Part shown: positions 54,403 to 64,000 of the stretch, one piece after another | Layout: the number at the start of each line of letters is the position of its first letter | Position numbering within the stretch: position 1 is the first letter of the stretch | NCBI RefSeq assembly: GCF_001870515.1 | Contig: NZ_MDGT01000003.1 | Span: 512,151 to 576,150 of the forward strand | Direction of reading: 5' to 3' | Source of the DNA: Idiomarina sp. MD25a | Lineage (GTDB): Bacteria; Pseudomonadota; Gammaproteobacteria; Enterobacterales; Alteromonadaceae | DNA: 64,000 nt | Translations under genes and position numbers: made by a program | Notes under the pieces: model-generated | Told to the model about the DNA's origin: nothing | The model's input: the letters and a program-made list of their open reading frames with translations, nothing else | Databases searched by the model: none

Positions 54403-56628
54403 ATGACAACCAAATCTTTTAAGCTGGCCACCTTGTCAGCAGCAGTAATTTTCGGTCTCTCTGCCTGTGGCGGTGATGACGACACTAATTACGCACCTGA
54501 AGTTAGCAGTGATAACATTGCCGCTGCCGAGCAGTGGTCTCCGGTTTCCGGTTCTGTGACTGCTACTGATGCGAATAATGACAGTCTTACGTATAGCGCA
54601 AGAGTTGTTGTTCCTGAGGATTCTGAAACCCCCGGAACGGTTTCTATCGACAGTAGCGGTCACTTCACTTATTTCCCTATCACGATGGACCCTGCGACCA
54701 TCGAAATCTCTGTGAGCGACGGTGAAGCGACAACGACCGCGCAAGTGATGATTGAAAGCGTAGAAGGTGACCCGCTAGCTAATCAACAATGGCATTTGCG
54801 TAACACTGGGCAAATGGCTTACGCGCAGAGCGAAGCATTTTTCGACTTCCTGATTAACAGCTTCGGCTACACCGAAGACCAAGCTTACGAGCTGTTCCAA
54901 GACTCAACCGTTTCTCAAGCAGGAAACGACATGAACATTGCTGCGGCACATATGCAAGGTGCATTTGGCCAAGGCATGATCGTGGGTGTTGTAGACTCGG
55001 GCTTAGAGCTGAATCACCCTGATTTGCGCGCTAATATCGCAGCCAATAAATCATTAAACTTAATCAGTGGCGCGACCAATAAGGGCGACCCGACGAGCTC
55101 AAGTGTGATGGGTGACCATGGTACGTCTGTCGGTGGCTTAATTGCAGCGGCTGCGAACAACGGCCTGGGTGGTCGTGGTGTAGCGCCTCAGGCCCACATT
55201 TTTGGTGTGAACTTCCTTGGTGGAGGGGGCACACAAACCACTTTAAATCGCGGTTTGAGCCATGGTATCCCGGGTAGTGGTATCAGCGAAAACGATCCTA
55301 TTATCGCTTACAACCGCAGCTATGGTATTTCAGTACCATTTGCGTTGGCGTGGTCAGCAACTGATGAGTCGTTCGCGACTTATACCATGCTTGGTTTACG
55401 GGGCGGCTTAGGTGCTGTCAACGTAAAATCATCAGGTAACGCGTTTAACGATACAGGCAGTGCCGGTTACTTCTCGGATATCTGTGATGCTACAGGGGCG
55501 ACAGAAGCAGGCTTGAGCTGTATCAATGGTAACTTTGATCCAAGCAATGGTAGTTTCTTCAACGTCTCAGTGGCTGCGGTTAATGCGGATGGTACCCATA
55601 CCAGTTACTCAACGGCTGGTTCTAACGTATTTGTATCAGCCCCTGCGGGTGAGTACGGTGAAATTGAACCTGCGATGATCACCACTGACCAATCAACCTG
55701 TTTACAAGGTTATTCAAGCTTCCCATACGGTGACTCGCTTGATGGCCAAGTCGGTGTGCCAGGCTATTATGCCGGTGTCCAGTCTTTCAACGCACCGGGC
55801 CACCCAGACAACGTATCGTGTGATTACACTAGCACCTTTAACGGTACTTCATCTGCTGCGCCGAACGCGTCAGGTGTAGTGGCATTGATTGGTTCTGCCA
55901 ATCCAGACCTGAGTGCACGTGAGATTCGCCATATCTTAGCGAGCACAGCAACGGTTATTGATGCAGAAGATCCAGGTGCAGTCCTAACGGTCGGCGATGG
56001 TGAGTTTGTTGCTGACGCAGGTTGGATTGAGAACGCTGCGGGTTATAACTTTAACCTGAAATACGGCTTTGGTCGCGTCAACGCGGGCGATGCGGTTGCC
56101 ATGGCTAAAGAAATGACGGCCGGTTCAATGGGTCCGTTGATGACTTCGGACTGGGTTGACGTTTCTCCAGAAACGCCGGTTGACGTTCCTGACAATGATC
56201 CAGCGGGTGCGACTTACAGCTTCGAAATGGAAGCCGGTATGACGCTGGAAGGCTTGGAGTTCCAACTCACTGTTGCTAACGATGACTTTGCAGGTTGTGC
56301 TTTATCGACTGCAGGTAACGACTTAGCGGTTGAAGTGACTTCACCAGCGGGCACGACTACACAACTATTGACCGGTCGCCAAGCACTTAACGTGGGCGCA
56401 GACGGCGTTTGTAGTCAGTACATCTTAGAAGACACACGCTTCTTAGCAAACGCGTTCTACGGCGAAGATGTCGCAGGTACTTGGACGATTCGTTTAGTCG
56501 ATACTAATGGCGAAGACTTGATTGCTGATGGTCGTGCGGTAGGCGGTGTGTTTGGCGATACCTTCGCTAACAACAGCACGCCATCGCGTCTAGAAGCTGT
56601 TTCAGTCCGTGCATTTGGTCACCAATAA
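54403..56628 (+). CDS. Subtilisin/kexin-like S8 serine protease lipoprotein
   Basis: A 741-residue exported protease. The N-terminus has lipobox LSAC (C22) followed by Gly-Gly-Asp-Asp-Asp, suggesting a lipid anchor and an outer-membrane or surface location. A cadherin-like segment spans about 28-120. The catalytic triad is D198 (VVDSGLELNHPDLR), H239 (GDHGTSVGG) and S483 (FNGTSSAAPNASG). The C-terminal ~140 residues are a P/Homo-B domain as in kexin-type convertases (AGTWTIRLVDTNGEDL). No obvious N-terminal inhibitor prodomain is present. The next gene may supply that function. Confidence 0.92.
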   Translation: MTTKSFKLATLSAAVIFGLSACGGDDDTNYAPEVSSDNIAAAEQWSPVSGSVTATDANNDSLTYSARVVVPEDSETPGTVSIDSSGHFTYFPITMDPATIEISVSDGEATTTAQVMIESVEGDPLANQQWHLRNTGQMAYAQSEAFFDFLINSFGYTEDQAYELFQDSTVSQAGNDMNIAAAHMQGAFGQGMIVGVVDSGLELNHPDLRANIAANKSLNLISGATNKGDPTSSSVMGDHGTSVGGLIAAAANNGLGGRGVAPQAHIFGVNFLGGGGTQTTLNRGLSHGIPGSGISENDPIIAYNRSYGISVPFALAWSATDESFATYTMLGLRGGLGAVNVKSSGNAFNDTGSAGYFSDICDATGATEAGLSCINGNFDPSNGSFFNVSVAAVNADGTHTSYSTAGSNVFVSAPAGEYGEIEPAMITTDQSTCLQGYSSFPYGDSLDGQVGVPGYYAGVQSFNAPGHPDNVSCDYTSTFNGTSSAAPNASGVVALIGSANPDLSAREIRHILASTATVIDAEDPGAVLTVGDGEFVADAGWIENAAGYNFNLKYGFGRVNAGDAVAMAKEMTAGSMGPLMTSDWVDVSPETPVDVPDNDPAGATYSFEMEAGMTLEGLEFQLTVANDDFAGCALSTAGNDLAVEVTSPAGTTTQLLTGRQALNVGADGVCSQYILEDTRFLANAFYGEDVAGTWTIRLVDTNGEDLIADGRAVGGVFGDTFANNSTPSRLEAVSVRAFGHQ

Positions 56629-56648
56629 TAGAGCGCTAGGAGATTATT

Positions 56649-57134
56649 ATGAATAAGGTATTTTTAATTGCAGCAGTCGCTCTGGGTGTCGCATCAACCA
56701 GTGCTATGGCACAGGATGATGGCAAATTGCCACACCGCACAAAAGCGGAAGCGCCTGCAAAAGCATTTAACGTAGGTAATGATTACAAAACCTATCGTTT
56801 TACCAAGTTACCAGAGGGCGCTGATCCAGTGCTTAAAGGCCGTAACGATGCTTTACTTGCTGGTACTGAAATGACTAACAGCATTACAGGTAAGCCCGCA
56901 TTCGTCTCAGGTGTTATTTCGGTACTAATGAACACCTATGATGCAGACAGCGTTGCTAACCAACTGGGTTTAACGGTCGAGCGTGTTTATCCACGTTTAG
57001 ACTTAGTACTTTTCAAGGCCGCGGAAGGCACTGAAATGCTGTCGTTACGCAAATCCATTAAGGCAATTGAGGGCGTTAATGGTGCAGACATTGAAATCGT
57101 CGAAGAACGCATGACGGCAGATGTATTGAGATAA
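56649..57134 (+). CDS. Small exported protein, possible protease chaperone (ORF2-like)
   Basis: A 161-residue protein with a signal peptide (cleavage likely after AMA, about residue 21). The C-terminal half (FVSGVISVLMNTYDADSVAN ... YPRLDLVLFKA ... IKAIEGVNGADIEIVEERMT) has the beta-alpha-beta pattern of inhibitor-I9-like propeptides. It starts 20 bases after the S8 protease, with an AGGAG site. Position, size and fold resemble ORF2, the external chaperone encoded after the Aeromonas sobria serine protease ASP. Function is inferred by that analogy. Confidence 0.6.
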   Translation: MNKVFLIAAVALGVASTSAMAQDDGKLPHRTKAEAPAKAFNVGNDYKTYRFTKLPEGADPVLKGRNDALLAGTEMTNSITGKPAFVSGVISVLMNTYDADSVANQLGLTVERVYPRLDLVLFKAAEGTEMLSLRKSIKAIEGVNGADIEIVEERMTADVLR

Positions 57135-57199
57135 TGTGACAAGGACTGTGTACAGGCTCAAATAGAGATTTCCCTGGTGTTTTGAGTCGGTACATACAT

Positions 57200-57210
57200 T
57201 TGTCATAATT
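57200..57210 (+). promoter_or_regulatory. Possible Pho-box half-site before alkaline phosphatase
   Basis: TTGTCATAATT matches the PhoB half-site consensus CTGTCATAAAT well, 47 bases before the phoA ATG. The adjoining 11 bases on either side match poorly, so the box is at best half-conserved. A TAAGAT hexamer at 57218-57223 could be the -10 element. Phosphate control is expected for this gene family. Confidence 0.4.
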
Positions 57211-57224
57211 TCTCTGCTAAGATT

Positions 57225-57255
57225 GGCCCCATTACTTGTTAATGGGGCCATTTTT
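57225..57255 (+). promoter_or_regulatory. Hairpin with T-tract in phoA leader
   Basis: GGCCCCATTA (57225-57234) pairs perfectly with TAATGGGGCC (57240-57249) around a five-base loop, followed by ATTTTT, ending just before the phoA ATG at 57258. It has the form of an intrinsic terminator for the protease/ORF2 genes. It also includes the only purine-rich stretch (GGGG) available as a ribosome site for phoA, so in a phoA transcript it would hide that site. Confidence 0.6.
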
Positions 57256-57257
57256 GT

Positions 57258-58577
57258 ATGAAGCGTTCTATTTTAACCGCCGCTTTGGCGTTATCTTTTT
57301 CAGCAGGCTCGGTGTCTGCTTTCGCAAACGAACACAATGACGATCCAAACATCATCTATATCATCGGTGATGGTATGGGCTTTGAGTATATTAGTGCTTA
57401 CCGCTATGCGATGTCGGATCTTGAAACACACACGGTTGCACCGATTGAATTTGATGCCATGCTTACGGGCGCCGCAACTACTTATCCTGAAGATAATACA
57501 TGGGTCACTGATTCTGCCGCGGGTGCGACCGCGTTAGCCACAGGTGAGAAAACCTACAATGGTGCGATTGCGGTCGACAATGATAAGCATCCACTGAAAA
57601 CCATAATGGAAATGGCCAAAGACAATGGTTGGGCTACGGGCGCTGTCTCGACCTCGCAAGTTAACCATGCAACACCCGCATCATTCTTTAACCACCACCC
57701 TTCACGTTATGAATATAACGAGATTGCTGATTTGATCGCTGAACAAGTGGTTAATGGCAAGCCTTCGTTTGACGTTTTGCTAGGCGGCGGACGGAGTTAC
57801 TTCGAGCGCGAAGATAAGAACTGGTTTGAGATCTTGCCTGATTATGGCTTAACGATTACCACGGATTTGAACTCCTTAGATCAAATTGACGAAACGCCTG
57901 TATTGGGCGCATTTGCCCCTAAAGGCTTGCCATTTGCCATTGACGGTGATGTGAATGCCTTGGCAAAGATGACCGACGCCGCGCTGCGTTTGCTTGAGCC
58001 GAAAGAGGGTTCGTTTGCACTAATGATTGAGGGTAGTGAAATCGACTGGTGTGGGCATGCTAATGATATTGCTTGTGCGGTGCACGAGATGGATGGCTTA
58101 AATCGCGCTCTTGAAGTGGTACGTGAGTTTCAAGAGAAGCACCCGAATACATTAGTAGTGATGACGGCTGACCACTCGACCGGCGGTTTAACATTGGGCC
58201 GCGACGGCGACTACGCCTGGTACTCCGACCGTGTAATGAACATCGAATCATCGATTAGCTCAATGGTGTCTGACTTGCTAGGAATGGAAGCCGACGAGTG
58301 GGCGGGTTATGTTGCCGATAAAGTAAATTATGAACTGACTGAAGAGTACGTTGATGAGCTGATGGCAGCGGCTGATGAAGATGAGGACGACCGTAAAGAC
58401 GCATTACATGATGCTTTGGTCTATATTACCGGCGACATCACAGGCACCGGCTGGACGACCAGCGGACACACCGGCATCGATGTGCCTGTATTTGCTCGTG
58501 GGCCTCATAGCGACGCGTTCCGTGGCTACATGAACAATACAGACATCGCCAAAGCACTGATAAATATCGTGAAGTAA
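57258..58577 (+). CDS. phoA: Alkaline phosphatase
   Basis: A 439-residue periplasmic phosphomonoesterase. The signal peptide ends near residue 23 (SVSAFA/NE). NIIYIIGDGMG holds the first metal Asp, and VTDSAAGATALATG carries nucleophile S86. GSEIDWCGHAND, VMTADHSTGG and TSGHTGIDVPVFA provide zinc ligands. An acidic insert (ADEDEDDRKDALHD, about 372-385) is typical of marine or halotolerant proteins. The translation start lies directly after a stable hairpin and lacks a free ribosome binding site. Confidence 0.94.
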   Translation: MKRSILTAALALSFSAGSVSAFANEHNDDPNIIYIIGDGMGFEYISAYRYAMSDLETHTVAPIEFDAMLTGAATTYPEDNTWVTDSAAGATALATGEKTYNGAIAVDNDKHPLKTIMEMAKDNGWATGAVSTSQVNHATPASFFNHHPSRYEYNEIADLIAEQVVNGKPSFDVLLGGGRSYFEREDKNWFEILPDYGLTITTDLNSLDQIDETPVLGAFAPKGLPFAIDGDVNALAKMTDAALRLLEPKEGSFALMIEGSEIDWCGHANDIACAVHEMDGLNRALEVVREFQEKHPNTLVVMTADHSTGGLTLGRDGDYAWYSDRVMNIESSISSMVSDLLGMEADEWAGYVADKVNYELTEEYVDELMAAADEDEDDRKDALHDALVYITGDITGTGWTTSGHTGIDVPVFARGPHSDAFRGYMNNTDIAKALINIVK

Positions 58578-58601
58578 AGGCTGTTAAGCAACCCGATATA
58601 A

Positions 58602-58635
58602 AGCCGCGCATGCGTAGAGTATGTGCGGCTTTTTT
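58602..58635 (+). terminator. Intrinsic terminator after phoA
   Basis: AGCCGCGCAT and ATGTGCGGCT form a ten-base stem with one G-T mismatch around a short loop, followed by a run of five or six T. It lies about 25 bases after the phoA stop. Confidence 0.85.
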
Positions 58636-58711
58636 GTAAATAATTGCTATATAAACTTGCAAATGAGAACCGTTCGTATTTAAATGGGTTATCCGTTGAG
58701 AGGGGGTGACT

Positions 58712-59107
58712 ATGAATGTGTTCCAACAGCAAGAACTACTATATCAACAATTGCGTCTAGGCTCGGGGTATTTAAAACGTGCCCAGTGGCAACATGCACA
58801 CTCAATACTCAATGATGCGCAAGCAACGGCACTTGAGTTATCTCATGTGTCTTGGTTTGCTAGCAACGCCCAACAGCACTATGCCACGGCCGTCATGCTG
58901 ACTTGTGGTGCCTATGTGCATTTAGATGAGTTCGATAAGGCAAGCGCACTGATTCAAACCGCGACACGACAGTTTGATAATTGGCTGAGTGATAACTCGA
59001 TGCGTGAGGCGAGAAAAACCTTATACGCGTGCCGTGCGCAGCTCATTAAAGCATGTCGTCATGTGCATCAAGTTGCCGCAGTGCAGATACAAAAAAGCCG
59101 CACATAA
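58712..59107 (+). CDS. Small helical protein of unknown function
   Basis: A 131-residue protein with no recognised family. It is almost wholly alpha-helical in character and rich in Q, A, L and H. Residues about 15-90 could form two TPR-like helical pairs (YLKRAQWQHAHSILNDAQAT, AYVHLDEFDKASALIQTATR). ATG 58712 follows a strong AGAGGGGG site, so it is probably translated; a GTG two codons earlier is less likely. It stands alone between two terminators, and its own stop codon lies inside the second terminator hairpin. Confidence 0.7.
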   Translation: MNVFQQQELLYQQLRLGSGYLKRAQWQHAHSILNDAQATALELSHVSWFASNAQQHYATAVMLTCGAYVHLDEFDKASALIQTATRQFDNWLSDNSMREARKTLYACRAQLIKACRHVHQVAAVQIQKSRT

Positions 59108-59124
59108 TTTGTGCGGCTTTTTTT
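59091..59124. terminator. Bidirectional terminator between the small gene and the porin
   Basis: GCCGCACA (59097-59104) and TGTGCGGC (59110-59117) form the stem. Six A precede it and seven T follow it, so it can end transcription from both the rightward small gene and the leftward porin gene. Confidence 0.88.
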
Positions 59125-59139
59125 ATTGGCAGAACCTGC

Positions 59140-60315
59140 TTAGAACGCGTATTTAGCCATGAATTGAACGCGGTTTAAGTCGCCATCAATACCTGCTTCG
59201 GTTTCACGCTGTGCTTTCGAGATTTCAGCACCGAAGGTTAGATTAGATGCCGCGCTGTACATCACGTTGAACGCTAGGCGTTGTGAATATTCGGTCGCGC
59301 CACCACCGACTAAGGTTTCAGGATTATCGGCCCAACCGCGTGAGTAAATCACGTTCGAGCGAATTTTGTCCGTCCAGAAATGGCGATATGCAAACGAGAT
59401 ACCGGTTGAATCGATCGCTTCTAAGTCACCGTTGGCATCGATTACCGCGCCATTCCATTGGTTAAGCGCAAGGTACCGACCTAAACCCGAGCCTGTAGTA
59501 ATTGACGCGCGGATGTCGTCCATGCCAAAGCTGTATTTTGCGCCTAAGCTCACGCCGTACCCAAATTCGGTTTCGTCGTCGCCATCACCGTTTACGTCAT
59601 AGGTTAACTGACGTAACAGGGTCGATGCCTGCCAAGTGAGGTTATCGCTCTTGCCAGTGTATTTAAAGGTCACGTCCGGCATAAAGCCATCGCTCGAAAC
59701 GATACGTCCGTTACCGTTAGCAATGGTATCTGTGACTGTGGTTTCTGGGTTCTCGATAGACATGCTGAAGCCGCCAGAGGTGTAGCGGATCTGCGCTTGA
59801 CGGTTAAATACGATACCGTCAGTGACACCGATGAAGTCAACAGACTCACCTAAGATGTTGAGGTCTTGGAAGTTTGACCAAGTTTGGCCAAAGGTCCAAT
59901 TTTTGTATTTGATGAATGCGTGACGCAAACGCGGATTATACGAGTTGGAGATGCGTTGGTCACCGTCAGGGGTCAATTGGAAATCCATCTCAACGTGACC
60001 GGTCAGTACTTCACCGTTATCGAGTTCCGTTTTTGTGCTGAGGAAAAAACGTGACTCACGTGCACTGAAGTCAGTGACCATATCATCGCCATTACCGCCT
60101 ACTGGCGTCAGGCTTGGAATATATTGTTGGCGCGCAATGCTGCCACTCGCTGGCGCTTGACCATCGGTGTAGTCAGAAACCATTAAGTCGAGTTTTACGT
60201 ATCCACCAAAAGATACGTCAGTGTCTGCTGCTTGTGCGCTGATTGATGCGGTGCCGAGCGCCGCTGCGATAGCTGCAGATAATGCAATAGATTGTGTAGA
60301 GCGTGCTTTTGCCAT
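59140..60315 (-). CDS. DcaP-like outer-membrane porin
   Basis: A 391-residue beta-barrel protein. The signal peptide (MAKARSTQSIALSAAIAAAL ...) is cleaved after about SAQA. The mature start DTDVSFGGYVKLDLMVSDY, ARESRFFLSTKTELDNGEVL and the LRHAFIKYKNWTFGQTWSNF block match the DcaP family of trimeric porins. The final residue is phenylalanine (QFMAKYAF), as usual for barrel insertion. The start at 60315 has a GGGAGAA site; a longer frame to 60393 would put extra residues before the signal peptide. Likely permits entry of small organic acids; divergent from acs. Confidence 0.88.
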   Translation of the reverse strand: MAKARSTQSIALSAAIAAALGTASISAQAADTDVSFGGYVKLDLMVSDYTDGQAPASGSIARQQYIPSLTPVGGNGDDMVTDFSARESRFFLSTKTELDNGEVLTGHVEMDFQLTPDGDQRISNSYNPRLRHAFIKYKNWTFGQTWSNFQDLNILGESVDFIGVTDGIVFNRQAQIRYTSGGFSMSIENPETTVTDTIANGNGRIVSSDGFMPDVTFKYTGKSDNLTWQASTLLRQLTYDVNGDGDDETEFGYGVSLGAKYSFGMDDIRASITTGSGLGRYLALNQWNGAVIDANGDLEAIDSTGISFAYRHFWTDKIRSNVIYSRGWADNPETLVGGGATEYSQRLAFNVMYSAASNLTFGAEISKAQRETEAGIDGDLNRVQFMAKYAF

Positions 60316-60395
60316 GGTGTTCTCCCGTGTGAAAGCCGTCGTTATTGTATTATTCACGCCAGTAATTCTCGGTAATTGGTCAGTTTTTAGCAATC

Positions 60396-60409
60396 TAGAC
60401 TATGGTCTA
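60396..60409. promoter_or_regulatory. Palindrome in the porin-acs intergenic region
   Basis: TAGAC-TATG-GTCTA is an inverted repeat with five-base arms, 65 bases before the acs start. It is a candidate binding site for a dimeric regulator such as the CrbR-like protein encoded downstream. No binding consensus was used to support this. Confidence 0.3.
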
Positions 60410-60473
60410 ATAGTGTTAATAAAGTGTAGTACGTACAACAGTTACCATCTTGCGAATAAAGGAGGAAGAGGTA

Positions 60474-62414
<1,941 letters not shown>

Positions 62415-62426
62415 CCTAAAGCGCTC

Positions 62427-63059
62427 ATGGCAAAATTTCTAATAGCAGATGACCACCCGCTGTTTCGCGAGGCGCTTCAAGGCGCGCTCGCGAACCACTT
62501 CGAAGAATTGACGCTGCGTGAAGCCGAGGATTTAGACTCGACACTCGCCGCGCTTAATGAAGACGATGACGTGGATCTTCTGCTGTTGGACTTACACATG
62601 CCGGGTAGCGGTGACCTATATGGTCTTATTCGGGTACGGGAAGATTATCCAATGCTTCCCGTTGCCATTATCTCGGGTTCTGAAGATGCATCCATCGTGG
62701 CTAAATGCATCGGCTTTGGCGCCCTGGGGTTTATCCCAAAATCACTTCCTTCAGCGCAAATTGCCGAAGCGATTAGTACCATTCTCGATGGCGATACCTG
62801 GGTACCGAAAGATAATCGTGACCGACTCGATGGTATTTCAAACGAGGATCAAGAGCTGGCGCGTAAAGTTTCAGAATTAACACCTCAACAATATCGCGTG
62901 CTGCACTTTCTACACGAAGGCCTTCTTAATAAACAGATTGCGTATCAGCTCAACATCACTGAAGCGACTGTTAAAGCGCATATCACCGCCATCTTCCGTA
63001 AGCTTGGGGTTTATAGCCGTACGCAAGCTGTCCTAGTGGCTGAACGTTTGCAATTGTAG
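62427..63059 (+). CDS. LuxR/NarL-type response regulator, CrbR-like
   Basis: A 210-residue two-domain regulator. The receiver domain has acidic residues D8-D9, phospho-acceptor D55 (LLLLDLHMPG) and a later FIPKS lysine. The C-terminal helix-turn-helix of LuxR type reads LTPQQYRVLHFLHEGLLNKQ and ITEATVKAHITAIFRKLGV. Placement between acs and a CrbS-like sensor matches the CrbS/CrbR (MxtR/ErdR) system that activates acs in other gammaproteobacteria, so acetate control of acs is likely. Confidence 0.88.
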   Translation: MAKFLIADDHPLFREALQGALANHFEELTLREAEDLDSTLAALNEDDDVDLLLLDLHMPGSGDLYGLIRVREDYPMLPVAIISGSEDASIVAKCIGFGALGFIPKSLPSAQIAEAISTILDGDTWVPKDNRDRLDGISNEDQELARKVSELTPQQYRVLHFLHEGLLNKQIAYQLNITEATVKAHITAIFRKLGVYSRTQAVLVAERLQL

Positions 63060-63110
63060 ACTGCGCACGATGCGCAAGAAAACCACGATGCAATTACTGA
63101 GGATTCACCC

Positions 63111-64000
63111 ATGACTTGGATACTCGTACTGGCCTCACTACTTTATGTTGTGTTTCTTTTCGCCATTGCGAGTTGGGGTGATAAAACGAACTCGTGGGCG
63201 AACAAACTGAGTCACCGCCCGTTTGTTTATGCCATGTCGCTTGCGATTTACTGCACTAGCTGGACCTATTACGGCGCGGTGGGTAATGCGGCTGTTGATG
63301 GTTGGGCATTCTTTCCTATTCTGCTCGGTCCGATTTTGCTGTTTACCTTTGGTATCCGGGTGCTGAAAAAGCTCGTGTCGGTGAGTAAGCAGCAGAATAT
63401 TACCTCGATCGCCGACTTTATCTCGTCACGCTATGGCAAAAAGCGGCGCTTAGCCGTTGTGGTGACTTGCATTGCAGCGCTTGCGATTGTGCCTTACATT
63501 GCGCTGCAGTTAAAAGCGGTTGGCTTGAGCTTCGCGGTGCTAACCGAAAGTGATTCGATCACCAGTGAGTTTTCTCTAAAAGAGCTTGGCGCAGCTGCCT
63601 TGATGGCGCTATTTGCAATGCTATTTGGTACCCGTCATGTCGAGGTGACAGAGTACCGCAGTGGTATGATGCTAGCGATTGCGGTTGAGTCGATGATAAA
63701 GCTCACTGCGCTCACAGCCGCGGGTATTTTTGCCTGGCATTTACTGAGCGAACAGCCTAGTTTTGAGTGGACTCAGACATTTTCGGCGAGCGTGAATCCA
63801 CATTGGAGCCTGGCGAGTTTTGGCTCTTTTGAATTTATCGTACAAACCTTTATGGCCGCTGGCGCGATACTCTGCTTACCGCGCCAATTCCATGTTGCTG
63901 TAGTTGATAATGTTGATATCAAACATTTGGGCACTGCATGTTGGGGCTTTCCTGTTTACTTAGCGCTGACAGCGTTGGCCATTGTGCCGATCGCGTTGGC
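63111..64000 (+). CDS. CrbS-like sensor kinase, sodium:solute symporter domain (3' partial)
   Basis: The frame starting ATG GAC-like MTWILVLASLLYVVFLFAI stays open to the window edge (about 296 codons seen). It shows several transmembrane helices and SLC5-type blocks: MSLAIYCTSWTYYGAVGNAA, NITSIADFISSRYGKKR, ALFGTRHVEVTEYRSGM-like sequence and GAILCLPRQFHVAVVDN. Such symporter domains head hybrid histidine kinases of the CrbS/MxtR type; the PAS, kinase and receiver parts would lie beyond the window. A GAGG site sits about ten bases before the ATG. It follows the response regulator by 51 bases. Confidence 0.85.
   Translation, partial: MTWILVLASLLYVVFLFAIASWGDKTNSWANKLSHRPFVYAMSLAIYCTSWTYYGAVGNAAVDGWAFFPILLGPILLFTFGIRVLKKLVSVSKQQNITSIADFISSRYGKKRRLAVVVTCIAALAIVPYIALQLKAVGLSFAVLTESDSITSEFSLKELGAAALMALFAMLFGTRHVEVTEYRSGMMLAIAVESMIKLTALTAAGIFAWHLLSEQPSFEWTQTFSASVNPHWSLASFGSFEFIVQTFMAAGAILCLPRQFHVAVVDNVDIKHLGTACWGFPVYLALTALAIVPIAL

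Overview
The window looks like part of the chromosome of a marine gammaproteobacterium. The evidence is a Gram-negative group 2 (KpsC/D/E/M/T) capsule system, a PAPS-reductase-type CysH, an acs-crbR-crbS acetate cluster and a DcaP-like porin. An Alteromonadales-type host is likely, but the genus cannot be fixed from sequence alone. No tRNA, rRNA, CRISPR array, transposase or prophage gene was recognised.

Bases 1-47,793 form one large capsule/exopolysaccharide locus. It opens with the export machinery (kpsD-like end, kpsM, kpsT, kpsE), a stand-alone KpsC-type beta-Kdo transferase module and a GT4 enzyme. The dTDP-L-rhamnose genes follow (rmlB, rmlD, rmlC, then rmlA after two unusual proteins), then a WbpM/CapD-like dehydratase and a clear UDP-sulfoquinovose synthase homologue. 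Bases ~19,840-27,400 are visibly more A/T-rich. They carry decoration genes: a GT-A enzyme, a formyltransferase, a NodB-type deacetylase, an oddly arranged GT4, GSCFA and SGNH proteins, and a sulfotransferase. Next come a persulfide-dioxygenase-like enzyme and PAPS reductase (both sulfite producers), a PL14-like lipoprotein, three further sulfotransferases, LicD plus a glycerol-3-phosphate cytidylyltransferase, two glycosyltransferases, and cysD-cysN with an SLC13 permease. A reverse-strand block (GT2, GT29-like, GT4-like) and a full two-module KpsC close the locus.

Bases 48,112-54,262 are a tight precursor operon: wecA-like, ugd, galE, pgi, cysC, cysQ. Together with cysDN this supplies activated sulfate (PAPS) and removes the by-product PAP.

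The combined reading is a capsule carrying two kinds of organic sulfur: sulfate esters (PAPS plus four sulfotransferases) and a carbon-bound sulfonate (sulfoquinovose from UDP-glucose plus sulfite). Glycerol-phosphate and acyl/formyl groups are possible further decorations. That combined system is the most interesting content of the window. It is inferred from gene content, not demonstrated.

Bases 54,403-64,000 are ordinary flanking genes. They hold a subtilisin/kexin-like lipoprotein protease with a small partner resembling the Aeromonas ASP/ORF2 pair, alkaline phosphatase, a small unknown protein, a DcaP-like porin (reverse strand), acetyl-CoA synthetase, and the CrbR/CrbS-like regulator and sensor, the last cut by the window edge.
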